Positions 41,511 to 48,967 of a stretch of 64,000 nt of DNA are shown one piece after another. A model generated the notes under the pieces. That model worked only from the letters and a program-made list of their open reading frames with translations. It had not been told where the DNA came from and did not search any database. This DNA comes from an uncultured Crocinitomix sp. (lineage in GTDB: Bacteria > Bacteroidota > Bacteroidia > Flavobacteriales_D > Crocinitomicaceae). Both the position numbers and the translations under genes were made by a program. Numbering within the stretch: the stretch's first letter is position 1; every line of letters begins with the position of its first letter. The stretch covers positions 1 through 64,000 of the forward strand of contig CAKZON010000076.1 of NCBI GenBank assembly GCA_937136425.1. The letters are read 5' to 3'.

Positions 41511-42505
41511 TATCAATTGTTATGGCGGTTAAAGATACCGCGCCATACTTGGCAGAATGTTTGGATTCAATTATAAATCAAACTTATCAAAATTGGGAAT
41601 TGTTGGCGGTAAATGATCATTCGTCTGATGAAACTCCTGAAATACTAAAGTCATATTCCGAAAAGGACCCGCGAATTCGATTTTTAAATAGTGATCAACC
41701 AAAATTAATTCCAACCCTGCAAGTCGGTTATGCAGTCGTAAAAGGCGAGTTAATCAACAGAATGGATTCAGATGATCGCATGCCTGATTATAAAATTCAG
41801 GTATTGGTTGATGAATGGATGAAATACGGAAAAGGATATGTGATTGCTGGGGGAACAGAACATTTTGTAGATGAAGGAGAAGTGGGAGATGGATTTTTGA
41901 AGTATGAGAAATGGTTGAATGAGGTTGCCAAAACAAGTACGCATTACCAGCAGATTTATAAAGAATGTGTAATTCCTTCGCATTGTTGGTTAATGCATAA
42001 AGATGATTTTGATTCAGTTGAAGCATTTGACCCCATTATCTATCCTGAAGATTATGATTTATGTTTCAGGATGTATAAAAAAGGATTGAAAGTTATTGGA
42101 ATTGATAGGGTTCTGCACCATTGGCGCGATCGATCTAACAGAATTTCTCGCACTTGGGATGAATACAAGGATAACCGATATTTTGAAATGAAACTGCGAT
42201 TCTTTTTTGAATTGGATAGAGATAAAAACAGACCATTAGTTTTGTGGGGAGCAGGGAGAAATGGAAAGGATATGGCCAAGTTAATTCAAACCTATCAAGA
42301 TTCTTTTCATTGGGTGTGCGATAATGAACGTAAAATTGGGAAAGACATTTATGGGGTAATTATGGAGGATTATGCTGTAGTAAAGAACCTTGTAAATCCT
42401 CAAATCATGATTGTTGTTTCTTCTCCAGATGGAAAAATAGAAATTCAGCGTGATTTAGATGCCTGGAATAAAGTTCCGGTTAAGGATTACTGGTTTTTTG
42501 CGTGA
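41492..42505 (+). CDS. Family 2 glycosyltransferase with C-terminal Rossmann-like domain
   Basis: A 337-residue protein. The GT-A domain (residues 1-235) shows VSIVMAVKDTAPYLAECL, NDHSSDETPE, the metal-binding RMDSDDRMP and the late acidic YPEDYDLCFR. Residues 245-337 form a second module: RPLVLWGAGRNGKDMAKLI is a nucleotide-binding-like loop, and VCDNERKIGKDIYGV resembles the N-terminal domain of PglD-type sugar acyltransferases. It overlaps the epimerase gene by 19 bases. Probably adds a sugar made by that epimerase to a surface glycan. Confidence 0.88.
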   Translation: MEKQPLVSIVMAVKDTAPYLAECLDSIINQTYQNWELLAVNDHSSDETPEILKSYSEKDPRIRFLNSDQPKLIPTLQVGYAVVKGELINRMDSDDRMPDYKIQVLVDEWMKYGKGYVIAGGTEHFVDEGEVGDGFLKYEKWLNEVAKTSTHYQQIYKECVIPSHCWLMHKDDFDSVEAFDPIIYPEDYDLCFRMYKKGLKVIGIDRVLHHWRDRSNRISRTWDEYKDNRYFEMKLRFFFELDRDKNRPLVLWGAGRNGKDMAKLIQTYQDSFHWVCDNERKIGKDIYGVIMEDYAVVKNLVNPQIMIVVSSPDGKIEIQRDLDAWNKVPVKDYWFFA

Positions 42506-42603
42506 TTAGGTTCAAATTGTCTCATTTATGAAGAACAAAGGTATTGAACCATTGATTTCAAAGGAATTAAAAACAGAATCAATTGATTAATTCGGTATAA
42601 AGT

Positions 42604-42622
42604 TTTAAGTTTAAGACTTAAA
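42604..42622 (+). promoter_or_regulatory. AT-rich hairpin upstream of the DUF2853 gene
   Basis: TTTAAGT (42604-42610) and ACTTAAA (42616-42622) form a 7-bp stem with a TTAAG loop, 28 bases before the start at 42651. A longer-range repeat, GGTTCAA (42509-42515) and TTGAACC (42544-42550), lies in the same 145-base spacer. Function unknown. Confidence 0.3.
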
Positions 42623-42650
42623 TATTGAACAACCCCTAACATTTTAACTT

Positions 42651-43022
42651 ATGGCAACTTACGAAGACGCATACGAAACATTTACAAATGAAATGAATGA
42701 CATGGGCATGCAGCACCATGAAGAATTGTACCATGCCATATTAAAATCATTAGGTAATACCATTCATGATAAAGATGCAAACCTTGTTGCTTGCTCGGAC
42801 AAAGAGGAACTGAATCAGGTGAAACAAGACTTTTTAATTGGTAAACTAGGGATGGAAGATTCACCAAGGTTGGATGAAGTATTGACACAAGTGTGTGGAG
42901 CAATGGGACAATCTAATCGAACAAAGCACCGTGCAACTTTTTATTATTTATGTGTTGCCATCTTGAATAAAGAAGAAGTCTTTATAAAAAAAATGGGATT
43001 ACCACTTCACCAAACCTATTAG
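42651..43022 (+). CDS. DUF2853-family protein
   Basis: A 123-residue cytoplasmic protein. The family core is seen in ANLVACSDKEELNQVKQDF, LIGKLGMEDSPRLDEVL and MGQSNRTKHRATFYYLC. The structure of the family is a small helical bundle of unknown function. The following acetyltransferase begins within 3 bases, so the two are probably co-transcribed. Confidence 0.85.
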   Translation: MATYEDAYETFTNEMNDMGMQHHEELYHAILKSLGNTIHDKDANLVACSDKEELNQVKQDFLIGKLGMEDSPRLDEVLTQVCGAMGQSNRTKHRATFYYLCVAILNKEEVFIKKMGLPLHQTY

Positions 43023-43024
43023 CT

Positions 43025-43534
43025 ATTTTAAAAACGAAACGACTGCATATAGTTCCCTTAACGGCAATACAATTGGATTTGTACGCACGTTCCGATAACA
43101 GCTTGATTGAGAATTTGGGTTTGAGTAATAATATTGTAAACATTCCTCAACCAGTGCAAGAAGTTATTCGCCTGAAAACTATTCCAGCAGTTATTGACCC
43201 GCTAAACGATCCTTTTTTTTCAACTTTTTGGACAATTATTGATACGACATCTAATTGTATGGTTGGCGATTTATGTTTTAAAGGAAACCCAAACGAATTT
43301 GGAGAGGTTGAAATAGGTTATGGAACTCATGCCGAATATCAAAAAAAAGGATTTATGACAGAAGCCGTTGGCGCAATAGTTCATTGGGCTTTAAATCATG
43401 AAAACGTGAACTGTATTTGGGCAGAAACGGATCCAGAGAATAAAGCTTCGCAAAAAGTTTTAGCTAAAAATAATTTTGAACAAATAGATGCAACACCAGA
43501 TAATATATACTGGCGCATTCAAAACAATTCGTAA
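43025..43534 (+). CDS. GNAT acetyltransferase (RimJ/RimL-like), non-ATG start
   Basis: A GNAT-family protein. The acetyl-CoA region is visible in the order VEIGYGTHAEYQKKGFMTEA, AIVHWALNHENV and ETDPENKASQKVLAKNNF. Family members begin with an L-x-T-x-R-L strand; here LKTKRLHIVPLTAIQLDLY is encoded from 43028 and no ATG precedes it in frame (a TAA lies at 43968-type position 42968-42970). The start may be ATT at 43025, CTG at 43043 or TTG at 43073; the last would remove the first strand. It lies 2 bases after the DUF2853 stop. Substrate unknown. Confidence 0.75.
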   Translation: MLKTKRLHIVPLTAIQLDLYARSDNSLIENLGLSNNIVNIPQPVQEVIRLKTIPAVIDPLNDPFFSTFWTIIDTTSNCMVGDLCFKGNPNEFGEVEIGYGTHAEYQKKGFMTEAVGAIVHWALNHENVNCIWAETDPENKASQKVLAKNNFEQIDATPDNIYWRIQNNS

Positions 43535-43535
43535 T

Positions 43536-43982
43536 ATGAAAAAGATACAGATTATACTTGCACAACTATTTTTAATTAGTCTAATTTTTTCTTGTGGAAA
43601 TGACGCTAATCATGTTGAAGACAACCAGGTAGTAACTCAAGACACTATTTTGACGGATGAAATTACATCAGATTTAGATGAGGTTATTCCAGTTGAATAT
43701 AATAAAGACAGTTTAGAGGTTTGCATTGATTCAATTTGGAATTGCCAAAAGGTTGCAGATAAGAATGGGGACTGGCGTGAATCTTCAAATGGCGAATTAG
43801 GTTTGTCCATGATGCAAATTGATGGTGAGGATCGAATTTATCTTGATTTTGGAGAAAATAATGAATTCAGGTTTGTTAATTATTGGAGTTTCATAGTAGA
43901 GCCAAAAGATAATTATCGCATTAGTTTTTATGATCTTTTAGCAGATGAATACATTGATTTTGGAGATTGGTGTCAAAAATAA
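43536..43982 (+). CDS. Hypothetical lipoprotein
   Basis: A 148-residue protein when started at 43536 (MKKIQIILAQLFLISLIFSC), which gives a lipobox Cys at residue 20; earlier in-frame codons lie within the acetyltransferase gene. An acidic, Asp/Thr/Val-rich linker of about 35 residues is followed by a small strand-rich domain (CIDSIWNCQKVADKNGDW, RIYLDFGENNEFRFVNYWSF). Not recognised. One base follows the previous stop, so it is the third gene of that unit. Confidence 0.7.
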   Translation: MKKIQIILAQLFLISLIFSCGNDANHVEDNQVVTQDTILTDEITSDLDEVIPVEYNKDSLEVCIDSIWNCQKVADKNGDWRESSNGELGLSMMQIDGEDRIYLDFGENNEFRFVNYWSFIVEPKDNYRISFYDLLADEYIDFGDWCQK

Positions 43983-43993
43983 TATTGAAGAGA

Positions 43994-44020
43994 TGTCCTA
44001 TTTCAATTTGGTGAGTCGTA
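43994..44020 (+). promoter_or_regulatory. Candidate ECF42-type promoter upstream of the DGPF gene
   Basis: TGTCCT (43994-43999) and CGTA (44017-44020) are separated by 17 bases, 31 bases before the DGPF start. ECF42 promoters in other phyla have a TGTC-type -35 and a CG-type -10 with about 16 bases between, and drive DGPF genes. The match is by eye and the Bacteroidota consensus is not known to me. Confidence 0.35.
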
Positions 44021-44050
44021 ATGGGAGTATAAACATAAAAAAATAGAATT

Positions 44051-44395
44051 ATGAAAGAATTTATGATGCTTTTCAGAACAGAGAGAAATGACAATCCGCC
44101 ACCATCTCCAGAGCAAATGCAAGAAATGGTTGCACAATGGCAAGACTGGATTGGAGGAATTGCTGCTCAAGGTAAATTTGTAGCAACAAATGCACTCGGT
44201 TTTGAAGGGAAAACAGTGCAAGGTACAGGAGTAATTTCTGATGGACCTTATGCCGAAGTAAAAGAAATAGTTGGTGGTTACATTATTGTTAAGGCAGAAA
44301 ATCTTGATGATGCAGTAAAACTTTCTGAAGGGTGCCCAACGCTAGCTATTGGAGGCAAGGTTGAGGTGAGAGATGTAATGGTTTTTGATACTTGA
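44051..44395 (+). CDS. DGPF (YCII-related) protein, ECF42 partner
   Basis: A 114-residue YCII-fold protein. It shows MKEFMMLFRTE, the central VISDGPYAEVKEIVGGYIIVKAENLDDA with the D-G-P-Y/F signature, and CPTLAIGGKVEVRDV. DGPF proteins are the conserved genetic partners and targets of ECF42 sigma factors, and such a sigma factor gene follows 72 bases downstream. Biochemical function is unknown; the fold belongs to the dimeric alpha/beta-barrel superfamily. A long hairpin lies between the two genes. Confidence 0.87.
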   Translation: MKEFMMLFRTERNDNPPPSPEQMQEMVAQWQDWIGGIAAQGKFVATNALGFEGKTVQGTGVISDGPYAEVKEIVGGYIIVKAENLDDAVKLSEGCPTLAIGGKVEVRDVMVFDT

Positions 44396-44414
44396 TAATA
44401 TTGATTTTTTAAGA

Positions 44415-44446
44415 CAAGGGCGTTGATCAAAATATTAACGTCCTTG
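44415..44446 (+). terminator. Long hairpin between the DGPF and sigma-factor genes
   Basis: Bases 44415-44427 (CAAGGGCGTTGAT) pair with 44434-44446 (ATTAACGTCCTTG) around a 6-base loop, a 13-bp stem with two G-U pairs. It ends 21 bases before the sigma-factor start. There is no long T-run, so it may be a partial terminator, attenuator or transcript-stability element. Confidence 0.5.
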
Positions 44447-44467
44447 CTTTGAATATGTTCCTTTTAA

Positions 44468-45709
44468 ATGCCAAACACTGAACTTATACCTCATTTATTT
44501 CGTACGGAATTCACGAAAATTGTAGCTGTATTGTGCAAAACATATGGCATTTCTAATATTCAATTGGCAGAAGATTTAGTAAGTGAAACATTTTTAAAAG
44601 CAACAGAAACTTGGGGGTTAAAAGGACTGCCAGAAAACCCAACAGCCTGGTTATATACTGTCGCTAAAAATAAAACGAAAGACTATTTTAAACATACCGC
44701 AGTATTCAATTCAAAAGTTCGTCCTGCAATTAAAGCCACCACAACTGAGTCTAATATTGATTCTTTAGAGGTGGATTTGTCTGAATCAAACATAAAAGAC
44801 AGTCAACTTCAAATGTTGTTTGCAGTATGCAATCCAAAGCTTTCTAAAGAGGCACAAATCGGATTAGCCTTGCGCGTTTTATGCGGATTTGGAGTGGATG
44901 AAATCGCAAGTTCTTTATTAACCTCTACGGCAACAATTAATAAACGGCTTTATAGGGCGAAAGAAAAGTTTAGAATTGAAAAAATAGAATTAGTGATGCC
45001 TCAGGGTGAAGCCATTCATGAGCGGTTAAATTCAGTTTTATCAGTTATCTATTTATTGTATAACGAAGGTTATTATTCTGCTTCGGATGATAAAGCTATG
45101 CGAAAAGACTTGTGTTTTGAAGCCATGCGATTATTATTGATTTTAATTCAAAATAAAGAAACCAATGTTCCTAGTGCAAATGCTCTTTTAGCATTGTTTT
45201 GTTTTCATTCTTCACGGTTTGACGCAAGAATAGACGCCAACGGAAGTTCTATTTTATATGAAGATCAGGATCAGACAAAATGGGAACCAGAATTGATAAA
45301 ACGTGGGGAGTATTATTTAAATGAGGCGGCTAAAGGTTCTGTTTTGTCAAAATATCATTTAGAAGCCTCAATTGCTTTTTGGCACACACGAACAGAACTG
45401 AATGAGAAGGAAAAATGGTTTCAAATTTTACAGTTATATAACCGGTTATTACAAATTGAGTATTCTCCTGTAATTGCATTGAATAGAACCTATGCTTTGT
45501 CGAAGTCAGAGGGGAATGCTGTTGCACTGAAAGAGGCGTTGAAGATTAACTTGGCTGATAATCATTTGTATCATTCTTTAGTAGCGGAATTGTATATTGG
45601 AATTGATGAAAAAAAGCAATTGGAGCATTTGCAGCAAGCTTTGAGTCTGTCCTCAAATGATAGAGATAAAATCATTACATTTCGAAAAATTAAAGAAATA
45701 CAGACTTAA
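44468..45709 (+). CDS. ECF sigma factor, ECF42 type with long C-terminal domain
   Basis: A 413-residue sigma-70-family protein. Region 2 (about 10-75) includes LAEDLVSETFLKATETW and NPTAWLYTVAKNKTKDYFK; region 4 (about 115-170) includes GFGVDEIASSLLTSTATINKRLYRAKE. A C-terminal extension of about 230 residues (DUF6596-like, LYNEGYYSASDDKAMRKDLC, then helical TPR-like repeats with VIALNRTYALSKSEG) identifies the ECF42 group. No anti-sigma gene is adjacent; the extension is thought to control activity in this group. It likely directs transcription of the DGPF gene and perhaps its own operon. A small barrel gene follows after 14 bases. Confidence 0.92.
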   Translation: MPNTELIPHLFRTEFTKIVAVLCKTYGISNIQLAEDLVSETFLKATETWGLKGLPENPTAWLYTVAKNKTKDYFKHTAVFNSKVRPAIKATTTESNIDSLEVDLSESNIKDSQLQMLFAVCNPKLSKEAQIGLALRVLCGFGVDEIASSLLTSTATINKRLYRAKEKFRIEKIELVMPQGEAIHERLNSVLSVIYLLYNEGYYSASDDKAMRKDLCFEAMRLLLILIQNKETNVPSANALLALFCFHSSRFDARIDANGSSILYEDQDQTKWEPELIKRGEYYLNEAAKGSVLSKYHLEASIAFWHTRTELNEKEKWFQILQLYNRLLQIEYSPVIALNRTYALSKSEGNAVALKEALKINLADNHLYHSLVAELYIGIDEKKQLEHLQQALSLSSNDRDKIITFRKIKEIQT

Positions 45710-45723
45710 ATTTCGATTGGTGA

Positions 45724-46290
45724 ATGAAATACTGGATCAGCATATTATTAGTGGTTTTATCATTTAATGTAATGAGCCAAACAGTGAATAAAGACAAGCC
45801 AAGTACATTTTATTTTGGTTTGGAACAAGATGTGTTACCGTATTTCTTAAAAGGATTCATTATAACAGGTTGGACTGGGAGAAACTTTATGCGATATCGG
45901 TTTTCTTATGCTCAGGCCACTAATCCTAAATTTGTTTTAGGAGAAGGAATTGATACTGACCGAGTAAATGCATTCGGTCTTTCATTTGAGTACTTTTTTA
46001 AAGAAAATTTTGAAGGATTTTGGATAGGTCCTGGAGTCGGATATTGGACGAATAACGTAAAAAGTGTAATGAATGAAGAAATTATTAACGAAAGCGTAAT
46101 TTTTTCTTTGGGAGGCGGCTATAACTTCAAAATCACCAATTGGCTTTATTTTACACCTTGGGTTGCAGGACATACACGTGTTTCTGGAACAGCTCCTGTA
46201 GAAATGATGTCAACAGTTTATAAACCAGCTGTTTTTACACCTGAGCTATCTGTTAAGCTAGGTGTGAAATTCCCCGTGAAATCACATTGA
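45724..46290 (+). CDS. Small outer-membrane beta-barrel protein
   Basis: A 188-residue protein with a signal peptide (YWISILLVVLSFNVMSQ). The mature part is a run of amphipathic aromatic strands (TFYFGLEQDVLPYFLKG, FGLSFEYFFKENFEGFWIG, SVIFSLGGGYNFKIT, LSVKLGVKF) typical of an eight-strand barrel. It starts 14 bases after the ECF42 gene, so it is likely part of the same transcript; this partner is not one I know for ECF42 loci. Function unknown. Confidence 0.75.
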   Translation: MKYWISILLVVLSFNVMSQTVNKDKPSTFYFGLEQDVLPYFLKGFIITGWTGRNFMRYRFSYAQATNPKFVLGEGIDTDRVNAFGLSFEYFFKENFEGFWIGPGVGYWTNNVKSVMNEEIINESVIFSLGGGYNFKITNWLYFTPWVAGHTRVSGTAPVEMMSTVYKPAVFTPELSVKLGVKFPVKSH

Positions 46291-46329
46291 TATCGTCCAT
46301 TAAAATGCGATCGATTTAATTTGAAAAAG

Positions 46330-46353
46330 GCTTGTTGAAAAATAAAAACAAGC
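46330..46353. terminator. Weak hairpin after the small barrel gene
   Basis: GCTTGTT (46330-46336) and AACAAGC (46347-46353) form a 7-bp stem 40 bases after the stop at 46290. No T-run follows on the plus strand, so termination is uncertain. Confidence 0.35.
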
Positions 46354-46406
46354 GTTAAAAAAAAGTTAAAAGCGGTTTTTTATAAATGCCGAGTGTAACG
46401 ATTACC

Positions 46407-46414
46407 TACATTTG
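46407..46414 (+). promoter_or_regulatory. Bacteroidota -7 promoter element upstream of the receptor-like barrel
   Basis: TACATTTG matches TAnnTTTG exactly, 63 bases before the start at 46478, giving a leader of roughly 50 bases. Confidence 0.55.
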
Positions 46415-46477
46415 AACTATTAAGGTTAGAATTTTAAAACCTTATACTTAACCAACCCACCCCAAGATTATTATCAA

Positions 46478-48856
46478 ATGAATCGACTTATTCTATTATT
46501 ACTTTGTTTGCAAGCAAGTTTTACATTTTCACAAACAGTTAGAGTTACAGGTTCCATTGTAGCCGAGAAAGAATCAATCGAACTGGGGCAAATTACAGTT
46601 TTTTCAGCTGTAGATTCTACTTTGAAGAAAGGAACGTACTTAGATAGTACTTATTTTTCATTATCGCTTATAGCCAAAAAGGAAAAGAGCTTTTATGCTA
46701 AAATATCGGTTCCTACTTACTTAGATACATTGATCTCTTTTGAGATTACTGATTCTGTGGTGGATCTAGGAGCTGTAGCATTGAAAAAAAACCTTGATTT
46801 GGAAACTGTTGACGTAGTGTTTCGGAAAGAAATGTTTAAGCGGACAATGGATGGAATTTCTGTGAATGTAGAAGGTACAAATCTTCAAACATTATCGAAT
46901 TTATTTGAAGTGCTAAAAGCTTCACCTAAGCTGGTTTCGCCAGATGATGAAGGCATTGAAATTATAGGCAGAGGGAGCCCGTTAATATTGATTGATAGAC
47001 AGGCAATCATTTCAAATGATGAACTAAAAGCAATTCCAGCAAGTCAAATTGAGCGAATAGAAATTATAACAAACCCTTCGGCAAAATATAAAGCACAAGG
47101 GAGTAGTAATGGTGTAATTGAAGTATTTACTAAAGACTTTCATTTGGAAGGTTATAATGTAACATTGAGAGGTGAAGGTGGTGTAAATACACAAGTTCAA
47201 CCTTTGGCAGGTATGCATATTGGTGTTAGTTTAAAAAAGAAGAAATTTTCTTTGAATGGTTATTTGGGCGGAAATTATAATCAATCTTATGGTACTAGTG
47301 AGGTCAACGGATTTACAACGGATGATTCTAATCGAAAATTAACTTCATTTTCCAATAATCATAATCGAAATGTTTGGCAATACTACAGCATAAAGTCGGC
47401 CTATAAAATTAATGATAAACAAAAGCTTTCATTGGGTGTAAATGGATACGGTGGCGGTGGTAATTCTATTGATAGTTCTGAAACTGAATATGCAATAAAT
47501 GATTTAACACAAACACGAAGTGCTGCTTTTTCTGATCATACTTGGAGATGGTTAAACAATACCGGTTTTTTGAATTATACAATTGAAACAGATACGAATG
47601 ACAGTAACCTTGAAATTAACTTGAATTATGTGAATAAAGTCAGTAACAATGAAGGAGAATCCAATAGTTTATTTGAGTTTTTAGAAACTGGTACAGAATC
47701 TTCTTTTGATATTCGCAATGAATCAAAAGATGTTCCTCAAATTGCTGAATTGAGAATTGTATATGAACATGTTTTTGATACTACAGGTTGGAAATTAAGC
47801 GGGGGAGGATCCTATAGTTTATTGTTTAACGGGAAACGTTTTGATCGATTTAATAATGTGGATGGAAATTGGCTGATTGATGACGCTTTTTCAAATTCGT
47901 ACGATTATAAAGAGAATAATGGTGCTGCCTTTTTTGAAGTTGCTAAAAAATGGAGAAAATTAGGAGTTCGTGCAGGTTTAAGAGCTGAGTATACAGCACT
48001 TGATGGGTATAGTAACTCTTTGGAGCAACAATTCATTGATTCATCTTATGTATTGCCATTTCCTTCTGCAAGCATCTTGTATGAACCCAATGACAAATTA
48101 GCAATTACAATGTTTTATGATGCGGGTATTAATCGTCCACAATTTTCAAGTTATGATCCTTTTATTAGAGTGCAAGACAGCTTAAGTATTGAATATGGAA
48201 ATCCTTATTTACGACCAGCAACTGAGCATACAGTTGGACTTGATTTTGACTTGTTTTATGCTTACAATGTTTCTGTAAGTTATACACATACTAACTCGCC
48301 AATAAGCACCATTTCTTTTGTAGATGAAACCTCTTTTTTGCAAGAAAGTACACCATGGAATGCAGAATCAGAACAAGGACTTAGTGCAAGTTTTAGCCTT
48401 CCTCTTAATACCAGTTGGTTGCAAGGTTGGAATTCAGTTTGGGTTGATTATAGTAAGTATAGCTTTTCCCCAATATTTGGGAGAGAAGATTTTTATAACC
48501 TCAGGTATGGAATCTATTCTTATCTCACTTTTATGCTGCCGAAAGACTTTAATATAATGAATCGACTACATATCAATAAATGGGGTGGAGATGATTCTGA
48601 AATGGCAGCCAATGCAAATTGGGGAATGCGACTGACTAAAAAATTCAATGGAAATAAATTTCAAATTTTTCTAGATGTAGGTAACATAATTCCTCCAAAA
48701 AGAAAGTGGACTGTTTATTCAGGAAATTATCAGCACGTCAGTGTTTCCCAAAATCAATTTACTACTTTCAAGGTAGGATTGTTTTTCAAGTTTGGAAGAT
48801 TAAAGTCTGATGCACAAATAAAAGAGTCTACCTCTGGTCAATCTGATAGACTGTAA
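46478..48856 (+). CDS. TonB-receptor-like outer-membrane protein (OMP_b-brl_3 family)
   Basis: A 792-residue protein with a signal peptide (LILLLLCLQASFTFSQ). Residues 20-110 are a carboxypeptidase-regulatory-like domain. A plug-like region (120-220) includes LSNLFEVLKASPKLVSPDDEGI, RGSPLILIDRQ and IPASQIERIEIITNPSAKY. The remaining 570 residues are a long barrel ending in an aromatic strand (FKVGLFFKFGRL). This is the outer-membrane beta-barrel family close to TonB-dependent receptors, probably passing a nutrient or peptide. No SusD partner is adjacent, so glycan uptake is not indicated. Confidence 0.85.
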   Translation: MNRLILLLLCLQASFTFSQTVRVTGSIVAEKESIELGQITVFSAVDSTLKKGTYLDSTYFSLSLIAKKEKSFYAKISVPTYLDTLISFEITDSVVDLGAVALKKNLDLETVDVVFRKEMFKRTMDGISVNVEGTNLQTLSNLFEVLKASPKLVSPDDEGIEIIGRGSPLILIDRQAIISNDELKAIPASQIERIEIITNPSAKYKAQGSSNGVIEVFTKDFHLEGYNVTLRGEGGVNTQVQPLAGMHIGVSLKKKKFSLNGYLGGNYNQSYGTSEVNGFTTDDSNRKLTSFSNNHNRNVWQYYSIKSAYKINDKQKLSLGVNGYGGGGNSIDSSETEYAINDLTQTRSAAFSDHTWRWLNNTGFLNYTIETDTNDSNLEINLNYVNKVSNNEGESNSLFEFLETGTESSFDIRNESKDVPQIAELRIVYEHVFDTTGWKLSGGGSYSLLFNGKRFDRFNNVDGNWLIDDAFSNSYDYKENNGAAFFEVAKKWRKLGVRAGLRAEYTALDGYSNSLEQQFIDSSYVLPFPSASILYEPNDKLAITMFYDAGINRPQFSSYDPFIRVQDSLSIEYGNPYLRPATEHTVGLDFDLFYAYNVSVSYTHTNSPISTISFVDETSFLQESTPWNAESEQGLSASFSLPLNTSWLQGWNSVWVDYSKYSFSPIFGREDFYNLRYGIYSYLTFMLPKDFNIMNRLHINKWGGDDSEMAANANWGMRLTKKFNGNKFQIFLDVGNIIPPKRKWTVYSGNYQHVSVSQNQFTTFKVGLFFKFGRLKSDAQIKESTSGQSDRL

Positions 48857-48967
48857 TTTCTTAAAGAGATAGATTTTCTAGCGATTAATGAGAGATTAAC
48901 AGATAAATAACAAGACTTAACAGTTCTATAACAAAGGGTTGGGAGTGATTTATTTAATTTGGCGTTA

